DNA of 64,000 nt. Origin: Bradyrhizobium amphicarpaeae (GTDB lineage: Bacteria > Pseudomonadota > Alphaproteobacteria > Rhizobiales > Xanthobacteraceae). The notes under the pieces are model-generated. The model was not told where the DNA came from and made no database searches. It saw only the letters and a program-made list of their open reading frames with translations. Location of the stretch: positions 2,882,001 through 2,946,000 of the forward strand of contig NZ_CP029426.2 of assembly GCF_002266435.3 (NCBI RefSeq). Reading direction: 5' to 3'. This document shows, piece by piece, positions 1 to 9,414 of the stretch (positions within the stretch are counted from its first letter, which is position 1; each line of letters opens with the position of its first letter). A program made the position numbers and the translations under genes.

Positions 1-2
1 AG

Positions 3-833
3 GCGAACGGAAACGGTGTCGAACTCTCGCGGGCCAAGGTCTTTGAGCGCGGTAAATATTCCGCGGTAGGCCGCTTCAATCTCGGCACCGCCGATCCGAA
101 CGCCGTGGATGCAACCGTGCGTGTGCGGGGTTTGGGATTGCAGATCGCAGCGGCGGACGGCGAAGAGTGGCGGATGGCGCTGATTAATCCGCCGTTTTTC
201 GCGGTGTCCACGCCGCAGGCGTTCCACGACCTGCTGATCGCATCCGGCAAGAAGGATCCCGAAGCGATGAAGGCTTTCATCCAGTCCAATCCGGAATTCG
301 CCGCCTTCGCGACCTGGGCGAAGACGGCGCCCTGGACCGACAGTTATGCGGAGGACGCTTACCACGGGCTCAACAGTTTCATCTTCACGGATGCACGCGG
401 CGGCGAGCGGACGGTGCGATGGTCGTTGCTCCCGACCGCTCAGGTCGTACCGATATCACAAGCCGAGCTGGAAAAGCGCGGCCCGGATTTTCTGGAGCAG
501 GAGATAACGGAGCGAATCCGCACCGCCGGCCCGCAACGCTGGACCATGGTCACGACGGTTGCCGATCCCGGCGATCCCACCGCAGACCCGAGCAAGGCCT
601 GGCCGGAGGGCCGCCGGACGGTGCAGGTCGGAACGCTCGTCGTGCAGCGGATCGAACAGGAGCGGGACGGGCCGTGCCGCGACATCAACTTCGATCCGAC
701 CGTGTTGCCGCAGGGGATCAGGGTGTCGGACGATCCTTTCCCCGCCGCGCGCTCGTCGGTCTACCGCAAATCCTACGATCTTCGTGCGGCCGAAGCCGGC
801 AGCTATCCGCGAACGGGGACGACCAAGCCATGA
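3..833 (+). CDS. Catalase-family (SrpA-like) heme peroxidase, C-terminal part
   Basis: The reading frame is open from the left edge, so the N-terminus, with the heme-pocket His and Asn, is outside the window. What remains has the catalase-fold features of small SrpA-type catalase-related peroxidases: a segment reading LINPPFFAVSTP, then a helical region and a strand ending in WSLLPTAQVVP. A GTG at 105 is in frame but internal, since recognisable family sequence begins upstream. The stop overlaps the next gene by 4 bases (ATGA at 830-833), which suggests translational coupling to a cytochrome b561. In this family the partner cytochrome is thought to pass electrons to or from a periplasmic peroxidase; whether this copy is exported cannot be seen. 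Confidence 0.8.
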   Translation, partial: ANGNGVELSRAKVFERGKYSAVGRFNLGTADPNAVDATVRVRGLGLQIAAADGEEWRMALINPPFFAVSTPQAFHDLLIASGKKDPEAMKAFIQSNPEFAAFATWAKTAPWTDSYAEDAYHGLNSFIFTDARGGERTVRWSLLPTAQVVPISQAELEKRGPDFLEQEITERIRTAGPQRWTMVTTVADPGDPTADPSKAWPEGRRTVQVGTLVVQRIEQERDGPCRDINFDPTVLPQGIRVSDDPFPAARSSVYRKSYDLRAAEAGSYPRTGTTKP

Positions 834-1393
834 GCAACACACCTCATCATTTCGCCCCGATCCAGCGGTTCTTGCACTGGCTGATGGCGGCTTGCATCAT
901 TGCCATGCTCTTCATCGGCGTCGGCATGGTATCCACTGTTGCGCCCAGATATCTGCCGTTGATCCTGATCCACAAGACACTTGGTGTCACGCTTCTGGTC
1001 CTCGTCGTGATCAGGCTGGCGCTGCGGCTCCATTACGGCGCGCCGCCATTGCCGGAAGATCTTTCGCCGGGGATCAAGCTGGGAGCGCGATTGTCACATC
1101 TCGCCCTCTATGGATTCATGATCGTCATGCCGCTGCTGGGTCTCGGCATGCTCTGGGCTGCTGCCTATCCGGTGGTCCTGTCTGGCGGGATTCAAATCCC
1201 GGCGGTGCTGCCGCAGAGCGACCGCGCGCACGCGCTGTTGTGGAACGCTCATTTCTATCTGGGCTTCGCGTTCTTTGCCGTCGTGCTGCTGCATCTGGCG
1301 GCAGCTCTGTTCCACGCCTTGGTACGCCGCGACGGCGTCTTCGGGACGATGGCACCCTTCCCACTGCGGAACAGGACGACGCCGGCGGAATGA
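830..1393 (+). CDS. Cytochrome b561 family membrane protein
   Basis: The 187-residue protein has four hydrophobic helices and histidines placed as in the bacterial di-heme cytochrome b561 family: LHW near residue 15, IHK near 52, and a final helix with HLAAALFHAL. The family carries electrons between the quinone pool and a partner redox protein in the inner membrane. The ATG at 830 is chosen because it overlaps the upstream catalase-family stop as ATGA, the usual sign of coupling. A longer in-frame opening begins at 419 but lies inside the catalase gene. The catalase/b561 pairing is common in rhizobia and suggests a membrane-linked peroxide detoxification unit. Confidence 0.85.
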   Translation: MSNTPHHFAPIQRFLHWLMAACIIAMLFIGVGMVSTVAPRYLPLILIHKTLGVTLLVLVVIRLALRLHYGAPPLPEDLSPGIKLGARLSHLALYGFMIVMPLLGLGMLWAAAYPVVLSGGIQIPAVLPQSDRAHALLWNAHFYLGFAFFAVVLLHLAAALFHALVRRDGVFGTMAPFPLRNRTTPAE

Positions 1394-1451
1394 ACCCTTC
1401 GCCGGCGAAGCGCGCCGCCGAAATTTTTCAACCTCCAACAGGACGACGACA

Positions 1452-1952
1452 ATGACCAAAGCAGATATCCAGACCCCAACGGATCTCGGGGCCAATGCGA
1501 ACCGGGACATTCCAGCCGCGCTGAGAGCGCTGTTGGCCGACGTCTTCGCGCTGTACCTGAAGACCAAGAACTTTCACTGGCACGTGTCGGGCCGGCATTT
1601 TCGCGACTATCACCTGATGCTCGACGAACAGGCCGGGCAGATCTTCGCCATGACCGACGACATTGCCGAGCGGGCGCGCAAGATCGGCGGAACGACGCTG
1701 CGCTCGATCGGCCAAATCGCGCGCGAGCAGCGCCTTCTCGACAATGACGCCGACTATGTCGATCCCCAGGACATGCTCGCGGAACTCCGCAGCGACAATC
1801 AGCAACTGACACGAGAGATGCGCCGCGTCCACGAGCTCTGCGACGAATATGGCGATGTCGCGACCGCGAGCCTGCTGGAGAACTGGATCGACGAGACGGA
1901 GCGGCGGATCTGGTTCCTTTACGAGACCGGCCGAAGCGGTCCGAATTCGTAG
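1452..1952 (+). CDS. dps: Dps-family ferritin-like DNA protection protein
   Basis: The 166-residue protein has the Dps/ferritin four-helix core. The helix with KNFHWHVSGRHF followed by YHLMLDEQ and then MTDDIAERARKIG supplies the histidine and acidic residues of the inter-subunit ferroxidase centre (about H42-H54, D58, D69/D70, E73). Dps proteins form a 12-mer that oxidises Fe(II) with hydrogen peroxide and shields DNA. The ATG at 1452 follows an AGGACGACGACA stretch; upstream in-frame sequence overlaps the cytochrome gene and looks non-coding. The position after a peroxidase pair fits an oxidative-stress group. Confidence 0.92.
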   Translation: MTKADIQTPTDLGANANRDIPAALRALLADVFALYLKTKNFHWHVSGRHFRDYHLMLDEQAGQIFAMTDDIAERARKIGGTTLRSIGQIAREQRLLDNDADYVDPQDMLAELRSDNQQLTREMRRVHELCDEYGDVATASLLENWIDETERRIWFLYETGRSGPNS

Positions 1953-1997
1953 AGATTGGGTGTGTTCATGCGGCCGATCGCTGCGAGGGGGTGAGCC

Positions 1998-2834
1998 ATG
2001 ATAGCGGGCTCGACATTCGCCCGGCACCGGGAGATCGCCTGGCGCGGCGGCCGCACGACATCGACGTCGCGGTTGGTGGCCGAGGAGAGCGCCATCGCGC
2101 TCACCTACAACGGATCGACTCATGCCGTGATGATGGGGACGCCGGCTGACCTCGAGGATTTCGGTGTCGGATTCAGTCTCACCGAAGGAATCGTCGGCCG
2201 CGCAAGCGAGATCGGGAGCATCGAGCTGATCTCGAACGAACTCGGGATGGAGGTCCGGATGTGGCTCGATGGTGACCGCGCGGCGACACTGGCCGCGCGC
2301 CGCCGGGCCATCAGCGGGCCGGTCGGGTGCGGTTTATGCGGCATCGAGAGCCTCGAACAGGCGCGCCGTACGCCGTCACGCGTCGAAGGCAGTGGCATTG
2401 CCTTTCACGCGCGGGATCTGCTGAACGCCATGCAGGCGCTGTCTCCGCTCCAGGCACTGAACCAACAGACGAGGTCCGTTCACGCGGCGGCCTTCTGGCA
2501 TCCTCGCAGCGGCATTGCGCGGATCAGGGAGGACGTCGGCCGGCACAATGCGCTCGACAAGCTCGCCGGTGCGATCGTCCGAGACGGCAACTCGGCCCGC
2601 GACGGCGCCGTGCTGTTGACGAGCCGCGTTTCGGTGGAGATGGTGCAGAAGGCAGCAATGATGGGTGCGCCCGTCATCGTCGCCGTTTCCGCTCCGACCG
2701 CGCTCGCTATCCAGACGGCGGATGAGGCGGGAATTACGCTTCTCGCCGTCGCACGCGATGATGGATACGGCGTCTTCACGCATCCGCGCCGCGTCCTGCT
2801 GCCGGAAGAAGCGGCACCGCGCGCTGGCTGCTGA
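1998..2834 (+). CDS. fdhD: Formate dehydrogenase accessory sulfurtransferase FdhD
   Basis: The 278-residue protein has the FdhD features: an N-terminal EESAIALTYNG region, the segment DLEDFGVGFSLTEGIV, the conserved CGLCG motif (C111 and C114), and a C-terminal EDVGRHNALDKL stretch. FdhD takes sulfur from the IscS desulfurase and transfers it to the bis-MGD molybdenum cofactor, which formate dehydrogenases need for activity. A molybdopterin oxidoreductase of the FdhF/YdeP type lies 2.3 kb downstream on the same strand and is the obvious client. The start is the ATG at 1998, 45 bases after the dps stop. Confidence 0.93.
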   Translation: MIAGSTFARHREIAWRGGRTTSTSRLVAEESAIALTYNGSTHAVMMGTPADLEDFGVGFSLTEGIVGRASEIGSIELISNELGMEVRMWLDGDRAATLAARRRAISGPVGCGLCGIESLEQARRTPSRVEGSGIAFHARDLLNAMQALSPLQALNQQTRSVHAAAFWHPRSGIARIREDVGRHNALDKLAGAIVRDGNSARDGAVLLTSRVSVEMVQKAAMMGAPVIVAVSAPTALAIQTADEAGITLLAVARDDGYGVFTHPRRVLLPEEAAPRAGC

Positions 2835-2851
2835 CCCCCGGACCTGCAAAT

Positions 2852-3520
2852 ATGGCGATGCACGCCGTATCAACGGAGCCTCTGACCGAGGCAGGCGTCG
2901 GGGCCTACGCGCCGGAACGATCGCTGCTGGTCGCCGCTCTCCTGACCTTGTCGGGAGGTTTCCTCGACGCCTTTACATGGCTGTCGCTCGGCGTGTTCGC
3001 GAGTTCGCAGACCGGCAACGTCGCTTTCCTCGGGATCTATGCGCTGTCGGGGCAATGGCAGCTGGCCCTGTCCCATCTCCTGCCGCTAGCGGCCTTCCTG
3101 CTGGAAGCGGTCGTGGCAGTCGGCACCGGGGCGGTACTGCACTGTCTCGCCGTAGAGATCGTCTGCCTGGCAGCGGCGATGCTGCTGCTCCATCACGTTC
3201 CTGATCAGATTGTGATCCTCGTCATCTCCTTCGGCGTCGCGTTGCAGTCGGCGAGTTTCAGGCAGGTCGGACGCTGGAAATATCTCTCGGTCACCGTGAC
3301 CGGAAACCTGCTAAGAGCGATCGATCAGTTGGTCACGGCGTCGGATCGCGATGCGGCACGCGGTGCACGAACCATGATCGCGCTCTGCCTGAGTTTCCTG
3401 TTGGGTGCCGCCACCGGCGGCTGCGTGACGCGATGGCTGGGCAGGTGGAGCTTCGCTCTGCCGATCGCCTCGTCGGCATGGGTTCTCTGGCTCTGCCGCA
3501 AACGAAGCTGTTCGCGATGA
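2852..3520 (+). CDS. YoaK-like DUF1275 membrane protein
   Basis: The 222-residue protein has about six hydrophobic segments and the DUF1275/YoaK signature near the first helix: GGFLDAFTWLSLGVFASSQT, followed by GNVAFLG. The function of this family is not established; members are integral inner-membrane proteins. It begins 17 bases after fdhD on the same strand and could be co-transcribed with it, but nothing in the sequence ties it to formate metabolism. A hairpin that could end transcription lies 100 bases downstream. Confidence 0.82.
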   Translation: MAMHAVSTEPLTEAGVGAYAPERSLLVAALLTLSGGFLDAFTWLSLGVFASSQTGNVAFLGIYALSGQWQLALSHLLPLAAFLLEAVVAVGTGAVLHCLAVEIVCLAAAMLLLHHVPDQIVILVISFGVALQSASFRQVGRWKYLSVTVTGNLLRAIDQLVTASDRDAARGARTMIALCLSFLLGAATGGCVTRWLGRWSFALPIASSAWVLWLCRKRSCSR

Positions 3521-3619
3521 CATCACGCTCGCTCGTTGCAGGCGCCGCGCGCCGGCCCGCGGGCTGCGCCTGCGGCCGATCGCTGTAGATCGCCGTACGG
3601 CGCGGATCAGGGAAGAAGG

Positions 3620-3641
3620 AAGGTGCCGGTCTCGGCACCTT
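3620..3641. terminator. Hairpin between convergent genes
   Basis: A perfect 9-bp stem (AAGGTGCCG / CGGCACCTT) with loop GTCT sits between the convergent YoaK-like gene and the oxalate decarboxylase gene. Neither side has a clean U tract, so it may act in both directions with Rho help. It is 30 bases past the leftward gene's stop. Confidence 0.5.
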
Positions 3642-3670
3642 TCCCGTTCCGGTTTCTATATCTCCTTGCT

Positions 3671-4918
3671 TCAGGATTTGGGCATCAAGCCGGGGCCGTT
3701 GTCCGGCCATTGAGCGATCAGCTTCTCGTCGATGTTGAAGTGCTGGGCGACGAGCTTGGGCGGCGTGTGTGTCAGCCAGTTGGAGAGCGAGACCTCCTCG
3801 TAGCGCGGCGCACGGAATACGCCGATGAACTGGAGCTCGGTGTCGCCGACATTCTCGACATAATGGCCGAGATTGCGCCGGACATAGCCGATGTCGCCGG
3901 CTGCGAAATCCGTCGTCAGCGCGTTCGGACCGGTGTCGAAAACCGTCATCCGCGCCTTGCCCTTGATGTAATACTGCCACTCGTCGGCGTTCGGGTGCCA
4001 GTGCATTTCCCGGACCGCTCCCGGCGGCATCGTCACCAGTGCCGCGGCGATGGTCGTGGATACCTTGAAGTTGCTGCTGTCGGCGACGCGGATGCTTCCG
4101 GCGGAGCTCTCCTTGACCGGGGTCGAGCTCCCGAGCGAATGGATGAACGGGTAGGGCGGTGCCTCCGCATGCCCAGCGATCGCCGCGCGATCGGCGGCGA
4201 GATCGCCGGGCACCGCCCCTTGGAAAATCCAGAGGTTGTTCAGCGGGATCTTGGCGAAGGCGTCAGCCGGCACGCCAAAGTTCTTCGCCAGCACCTCGGG
4301 AGGCGTATGGGCGAGCCAATCCGTCACCAGCAGCGTGTTGAACTCGTTGGCATGGCCGTCGTCGAAGCAGATCACGAACTCGCATCCGTCGGGACCCAAT
4401 CCCTGCAGTGAATGCGGGGCTCCCGACGGGAAATACCAGAGGTCGCCGGCCTTGAGGTCGCCGACATAGGGGCGTCCCTGGGTGTCGAGCACCGTGATGC
4501 GGCAGCTGCCGTAAGTCATGATCGCCCATTCGGCGGCCTGATGCCAATGCAGCTCGCGGATGCCGCCGGCGGACAGCCGCATGTTGACGCCGGAGATTTC
4601 CTTCGAGATGGCAAAATCCTCAACGGTGACCTGGCGCGCCCAGCCGCCATTCTGGATGCGCCTCGGTGCATTGTTGAACGAGGCCCAATCCATCGGCAGG
4701 CCGCCGACGTCGGTCGCAGGCGGACTCTGCACGGAGGGGAACTGCCTGGCCAATTCAGGATTTTGCGGACCGGGATCGGTCAGGCTTCCGGGACTCCTGG
4801 CGTTGACGGCGCCTTGCGGTGGCTCGTCCGGATTACCGAAGGTTGCGGCCTGCGCACTGGAGCCGACCATGGCGGCGCCTGCCGCGGACATGGCCAGCAA
4901 ATCACGTCGTGAAAACAT
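3671..4918 (-). CDS. oxdC: Tat-exported bicupin oxalate decarboxylase
   Basis: The 415-residue protein starts with a twin-arginine signal (SRRDLLAMSAAGAAM, cleavage expected after AQA). It then has two cupin domains, each with a complete Mn site: H124, H126, E130, H169 in the first and H306, H308, E313, H352 in the second. The lid after the first site reads NEFNT, keeping the Glu (E192) that in Bacillus OxdC separates decarboxylase from oxidase activity. The family converts oxalate to formate and CO2. The protein would act in the periplasm after folding in the cytoplasm. The gene is transcribed away from the YdeP-type oxidoreductase, with a shared 248-base intergenic region in which I see no clear operator. 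Confidence 0.88.
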   Translation of the reverse strand: MFSRRDLLAMSAAGAAMVGSSAQAATFGNPDEPPQGAVNARSPGSLTDPGPQNPELARQFPSVQSPPATDVGGLPMDWASFNNAPRRIQNGGWARQVTVEDFAISKEISGVNMRLSAGGIRELHWHQAAEWAIMTYGSCRITVLDTQGRPYVGDLKAGDLWYFPSGAPHSLQGLGPDGCEFVICFDDGHANEFNTLLVTDWLAHTPPEVLAKNFGVPADAFAKIPLNNLWIFQGAVPGDLAADRAAIAGHAEAPPYPFIHSLGSSTPVKESSAGSIRVADSSNFKVSTTIAAALVTMPPGAVREMHWHPNADEWQYYIKGKARMTVFDTGPNALTTDFAAGDIGYVRRNLGHYVENVGDTELQFIGVFRAPRYEEVSLSNWLTHTPPKLVAQHFNIDEKLIAQWPDNGPGLMPKS

Positions 4919-5166
4919 CTGGGGTCGCTCCTGAAAGATGTCGAAAGCCCTCCGTAGCGACGGGGCTCCAAGCGCCGACCCTAGTTTCCGCTTGTCGTTT
5001 CAGCTTCCGGGAACGGCGCTCCTTTTGCCGGAATGCATGGCTACTGCGGCCGACCAGCCCGGTCCGGACGTGTGCAATTGCGAAATTCGGTTTCGTTTTG
5101 AAAAGACGGCGCTGCCCGCGCGATCCTTAACTACCGCGAAGAAGCATAAGATCGAGAGATGTCGAG

Positions 5167-7458
5167 ATGACCACGAAATCGGTTCGTCCTTATGGTGGAC
5201 CCGCCGGCGGCTGGGGCGCACTCAAGGCGCTCAGCGAGGCGCTTCTGGTGCAGAGGGCGCCGCTGAAGGGCGCAGCGACGCTGAGCCGTATGAACCAACC
5301 GGAGGGTTTTGATTGCCCCGGCTGCGCCTGGCCCGACCCGAAGCACACCTCGTCATTCGAATTCTGCGAGAACGGCGGCAAGGCGATCGCATGGGAGACG
5401 ACATCGAAGCGCTGCACCCCCGAATTCTTCGCGGAGCATACCGTCACAGAACTCGCGAGCTGGAACGATTACGATCTCGAAATGGTCGGGCGGCTCACGC
5501 ATCCGATGGCTTACGATTCCGCATCCGACCGCTATCTCCCGGTCGCGTGGAGCGAAGCGTTCGACATGATCGGTCGAGAGCTTCGGGCCTTGCCCGATCC
5601 GAACATGGCGGAGTTCTACACATCCGGGCGGACCTCGAACGAGGCCGCCTTCCTCTATCAGCTGTTCGTGCGCGAATACGGCACCAACAATTTCCCCGAC
5701 TGCTCGAACATGTGCCACGAGGCGACCAGCGTCGGCCTGCCGTACTCGCTCGGCGTCGGCAAGGGCACCGTGTTGCTGGAGGATTTCGACAAGGCCGATT
5801 GCATCTTCATCTTCGGCCAGAACCCAGGCACCAACAGCCCGCGGATGATGACCAGCCTGCGCAATGCGGCACGCCGGGGCGCCGCCATCATGTCGTTCAA
5901 TCCGTTCCGCGAACGAGCGCTGGAGCGGTTCCAGGCGCCGCAGAGCCCGGTCGAGATGGTCACGCTGTCGTCGACGACGATCAGCTCGAAACTGTTCCAG
6001 GTGCGGGTCGGCGGCGACGTCGCCGTCCTCAAGGGGATCATGAAGATCCTGGTGGAGGCGGACGAAGCCGCCCGCGCCGCCGAGCAGCCGGAGATCCTGG
6101 ATTGGGATTTCATCCGCGGCCACACCGCGGGCGTTGAAGCGCTGGTCGACGATCTCGAGCGCACGCAATGGCCTGATATCGAACGTCAGTCCGGCCTGAC
6201 GCGCGAGGACATGGCATATGCGGCCGCCGCCTACATGAAGGCCGAGCGCGCAATCCTCGTCTACGGCATGGGCATCACCCAACACTGGCGCGGCGCGAAC
6301 AACGTCCAGCAGATCGCGAACCTCGCATTGTTGCGCGGCAATGTCGGGCGCGAAGGCGCCGGCGTTTGCCCGGTTCGCGGTCATTCCAACGTGCAGGGCG
6401 ATCGGACCGTGGGGATCACGGAGGTCCCCAAGGCGGACTTCCTCGCGCGCCTCGAGCAACGCTTCGGTTTCAAGCCTCCGGTCGCGCCGGGACACAACGT
6501 GGTCACCGCACTGGAAGCCATGATCCGCGGCGAGGTGAAGGCCTTCTTCGCGATGGGCGGCAATTTTGCCGCGGCCATTCCGGACTGGCAGGCGACCCGG
6601 GCGGCGCTTGGCAAGCTCGATCTGACCGTCCACGTCTCGACCAAGCTCAACCGCAGCCACCTGATCCACGGTCGCGCCGCCCTGATCCTGCCGTGCCTCG
6701 GACGCACCGAGATCGATGTGCAGGCATCGGGGCCGCAGTCGGTCACGGTGGAGGATTCGATGTCGATGGTGCATGCATCCGGCGGCCGCAACAAGCCGGC
6801 ATCGGAGCATCTGCGCAGCGAGGTCGCGATCATCGCCGGCGTCGCCAAGGCGACACTGGGCGAACGCACGGTGGTCGACTGGGACGGATTCGTTGCCGAT
6901 TACGACCGCATCCGCGATGCGATCGAGGCAGTGTTCCCGATCTTCCAGGGCTACAATGCCCGCATCCGCGTCCCCGGTGGCTTCCATCTCACCTCGACCG
7001 CACGTGAGCGCATCTGGACGACACCCTCGGGCAAGGCGAACTTCCTGGTCTTCCCGGGGTGTGGCGAGGACCCGCCGGAGAGCGATCCCGATTCGCTCTG
7101 GCTCACCACCATTCGCAGCCACGATCAGTACAACACCACGCTTTACTCGATGTCCGATCGCTATCGCGGCGTGTTCGGCCAACGCGACGTGATCTTCCTC
7201 AACGAATACGAACTGAGGAAGCGCGGCCTTGCCGATGGCGATCGCGTCGACCTGATCACCGCCTCGACCGACGGCGCCGAGCGGATCGTGCGCAACTTCC
7301 GCGTCGTTGCCTATTCTTTTCCGAATGGCTGCTGCGCGGCCTACTATCCGGAGACCAATCCGCTGGTTCCGCTCTACGCCCGCGACCCTCTCAGCTTTAC
7401 GCCGTCATACAAAGGCGTCCCGATCCGGCTGGTGCGATCGGCCGCGACCGGTGAATAG
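5167..7458 (+). CDS. FdhF/YdeP-type molybdopterin oxidoreductase
   Basis: The 763-residue protein is a cytoplasmic molybdopterin (bis-MGD) enzyme of the YdeP branch of the formate dehydrogenase alpha family. It has an N-terminal CPGC pair (C50, C53), the predicted molybdenum-ligand region CSNMCHEATSVGL (C179, C183), the pterin-binding segment FIFGQNPGTNSPRM, and a C-terminal MopB domain with SHDQYNTTLYSM. No signal peptide and no full ferredoxin-type 4Fe-4S cluster motif are visible. The physiological substrate of YdeP proteins is not settled; formate is plausible here because oxalate decarboxylase (divergent) and fdhD are neighbours. Its 3' end overlaps the convergent histidine kinase gene by 54 bases. 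Confidence 0.88.
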   Translation: MTTKSVRPYGGPAGGWGALKALSEALLVQRAPLKGAATLSRMNQPEGFDCPGCAWPDPKHTSSFEFCENGGKAIAWETTSKRCTPEFFAEHTVTELASWNDYDLEMVGRLTHPMAYDSASDRYLPVAWSEAFDMIGRELRALPDPNMAEFYTSGRTSNEAAFLYQLFVREYGTNNFPDCSNMCHEATSVGLPYSLGVGKGTVLLEDFDKADCIFIFGQNPGTNSPRMMTSLRNAARRGAAIMSFNPFRERALERFQAPQSPVEMVTLSSTTISSKLFQVRVGGDVAVLKGIMKILVEADEAARAAEQPEILDWDFIRGHTAGVEALVDDLERTQWPDIERQSGLTREDMAYAAAAYMKAERAILVYGMGITQHWRGANNVQQIANLALLRGNVGREGAGVCPVRGHSNVQGDRTVGITEVPKADFLARLEQRFGFKPPVAPGHNVVTALEAMIRGEVKAFFAMGGNFAAAIPDWQATRAALGKLDLTVHVSTKLNRSHLIHGRAALILPCLGRTEIDVQASGPQSVTVEDSMSMVHASGGRNKPASEHLRSEVAIIAGVAKATLGERTVVDWDGFVADYDRIRDAIEAVFPIFQGYNARIRVPGGFHLTSTARERIWTTPSGKANFLVFPGCGEDPPESDPDSLWLTTIRSHDQYNTTLYSMSDRYRGVFGQRDVIFLNEYELRKRGLADGDRVDLITASTDGAERIVRNFRVVAYSFPNGCCAAYYPETNPLVPLYARDPLSFTPSYKGVPIRLVRSAATGE

Positions 7459-8895
7459 CGGCAGCGTAAACCAGAAGCGGGCGCCGCCGTTGGCGCCATG
7501 GCCTTCGGCGCCGATCCGGCCGCCATGCGCCTCGACAATCGACCGGCAGATCGGTAGTCCCATGCCCATCCCACTGTCCTTGGTCGTGAAAAAGCTTTCG
7601 AACAGCCGATCGAGATGCTCGGCGGCAATGCCGGGACCATTGTCTTCCACGGAGCAGCACAGCGTGGCCGCGTCTTGCGTGATCGTGCTGATGACGATCC
7701 TGCGATCGCCATATCCAGCCTGCGTCAGCGCCTGCACCGCGTTGATGGCCAGGTTGACGATCACCTGTTGGAGCTGGGTGCGGTCACCGAGCACCTGTGG
7801 CGCGCTCGGATCGGGCTGGTGCAGGATGCTCACGCTGCGGGATTCCATCTCGTGTTGCAGGAAGAGAAGCGCTTCGCGGATGATCTCGTCGAACGACAGG
7901 GATGCCTGCTCGGGCGTTTTCCGTGAAGCCATTCCGTGAACGCGCGCTACGATGTTCGCGGCGCGCTGGGCATCCTCGACGATGTTCTCGATGGTCTTGC
8001 GGACCTCGACGACATCGGGCGCGGGCCTGTTCAGCCATCGCAGGCCGGCGGCGCCGTTGGTTGCGATGGCTGCCAGCGGCTGGTTGACCTCGTGCGCGAT
8101 CGAGGCGGTGAGCTCGCCGAGCATCGAGACGCGCGCGGCATGCGCGAACTCGGCCCGTACCTGCTGCAGCTTCTGCTGGGCGCGGACACGCTGTGAGATG
8201 TCGATGGTGCCGACCAGGCTGATTTCGAGGTCGTTGATGGGGCCGACGCGGGCTGTCGTGAAGAGGACGTCGACGACGCGGCCGTCCCAGGTGACCATCT
8301 GGGTCTCTTCCTCGAAGTTCGTCTCACCGCGATAACGTGACTCCATGGCCCGCCGGAACGTATCGGGACGCTTCTTCCAGGTCTCGGCCATGGAAGGTCC
8401 GACATAGTCGCTGACGCCGCCTCCGAACATCTGGACGGCCCGTTCATTGGCCTCCTGAAAGGAGAGCGCGTCCATGCAGGTCCGGAGGAACTTGGGATGG
8501 GAGTCGAAATAGGGGCCGAGGTCCTTGACCCCCTCGCGGCGCAATTTCCGGAATAGCACAACCAGCCTGCTGGCGTCGAGCTGATGGAATGCGATCGGCA
8601 TGCGGCTGAACAGATGGCGATATCGCTGCTCGCTCAGCTCCAGCTCGGTATGGGCTTTCTTCCGGGCGGTGATGGTCAGGCTGATCACCACCAGCGAAGC
8701 CGCTATTGAGGCGGCGAATGCGATCGCTGCGAAATTGAAGCCGAGCAGGGAAGACGTGAACGACAACAAGCTCAGGGCAACACTACCCCACGCCCACAGT
8801 GGAGCGCGACCCCGCATGGGCCAGCCTGGGAGCATACGGCGCCACCATTGCTGGGGCTTTACGGGCGTGGAGCCGTCCAGGCGTTCGAGCGTCAT
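7405..8895 (-). CDS. Membrane PAS sensor histidine kinase, orphan
   Basis: The 496-residue protein has two membrane helices (about 32-75), a PAS-like input region (about 86-235), a HisKA domain with the phospho-acceptor H268 in ELTASIAHEVNQPL, and a HATPase domain with N, G1 and G2 boxes (VEDNGPGI, GMGMGLPI). The kinase core is the NtrB/FixL-like type seen again in the kinase at 17354-19264, and the two also share an unusual input segment. No response regulator is adjacent, so the partner is encoded elsewhere or is one of the two regulators near 16.2-17.4 kb. The gene ends inside the 3' end of the convergent YdeP-type gene. Confidence 0.87.
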   Translation of the reverse strand: MTLERLDGSTPVKPQQWWRRMLPGWPMRGRAPLWAWGSVALSLLSFTSSLLGFNFAAIAFAASIAASLVVISLTITARKKAHTELELSEQRYRHLFSRMPIAFHQLDASRLVVLFRKLRREGVKDLGPYFDSHPKFLRTCMDALSFQEANERAVQMFGGGVSDYVGPSMAETWKKRPDTFRRAMESRYRGETNFEEETQMVTWDGRVVDVLFTTARVGPINDLEISLVGTIDISQRVRAQQKLQQVRAEFAHAARVSMLGELTASIAHEVNQPLAAIATNGAAGLRWLNRPAPDVVEVRKTIENIVEDAQRAANIVARVHGMASRKTPEQASLSFDEIIREALLFLQHEMESRSVSILHQPDPSAPQVLGDRTQLQQVIVNLAINAVQALTQAGYGDRRIVISTITQDAATLCCSVEDNGPGIAAEHLDRLFESFFTTKDSGMGMGLPICRSIVEAHGGRIGAEGHGANGGARFWFTLPLFTGRGRSHQPDRDAFV

Positions 8896-8997
8896 ACGAA
8901 ATGTCTAACGCGACGTTGAAGAGCCGTCTTTTGCAATCTGGCGGGTCCTTTGTCAAAGCGCACGAGGGCGCGATCGGGCCGCTCGACGGCCGCGAGG

Positions 8998-9414
8998 TCA
9001 GGCCATCTCTGCTGTTGGCTTGGTCACGTCGAACCGCCGCTCGAACTCGGCGACATCGACTACGCCGCGCCGGTGGGTGCCGTCGCCGATCTTGCGGCCG
9101 CCGTCCCACGCCTCGATTTCGAACAGCACGCTCTTGGCCTCGACCGCGATCACCCGCGCGATCGCGCGCACCGTGTGGCCGACCGGCGTTGCGGCAAGGT
9201 GGCGGATGTTGACCATCATCCCGACGCTGACATGGCCTGCGGGCAGGAACGGCTGCACTGCCGATCCGGCGGCCATCTCCATGTGCAGGATCATCATCGG
9301 CGTGCCGTAGACAGCCGGCATGCCTGATATCACGTGGCCGACCGTCATCTCGGGCGTGACGGTCACGAGCTTCTCCGCCGTCATGCCGGCGCTCACCTTC
9401 TCAAGTGGATCCAT
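8998..9414 (-). CDS. FlK-like hotdog-fold thioesterase
   Basis: The 138-residue protein looks like the fluoroacetyl-CoA thioesterase (FlK) group of hotdog enzymes. T38, E46 and H72 have the same spacing (8 and 26 residues) as the catalytic T42, E50 and H76 of Streptomyces FlK, and the later GDGTHRRGVV segment matches the family GSGTHER motif. The lid phenylalanine that gives FlK its fluorine selectivity is not evident, so the substrate is open; a small acyl-CoA is likely. The start codon overlaps the end of the RND transporter gene by 14 bases, making it the last gene of the efflux operon. Confidence 0.8.
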   Translation of the reverse strand: MDPLEKVSAGMTAEKLVTVTPEMTVGHVISGMPAVYGTPMMILHMEMAAGSAVQPFLPAGHVSVGMMVNIRHLAATPVGHTVRAIARVIAVEAKSVLFEIEAWDGGRKIGDGTHRRGVVDVAEFERRFDVTKPTAEMA

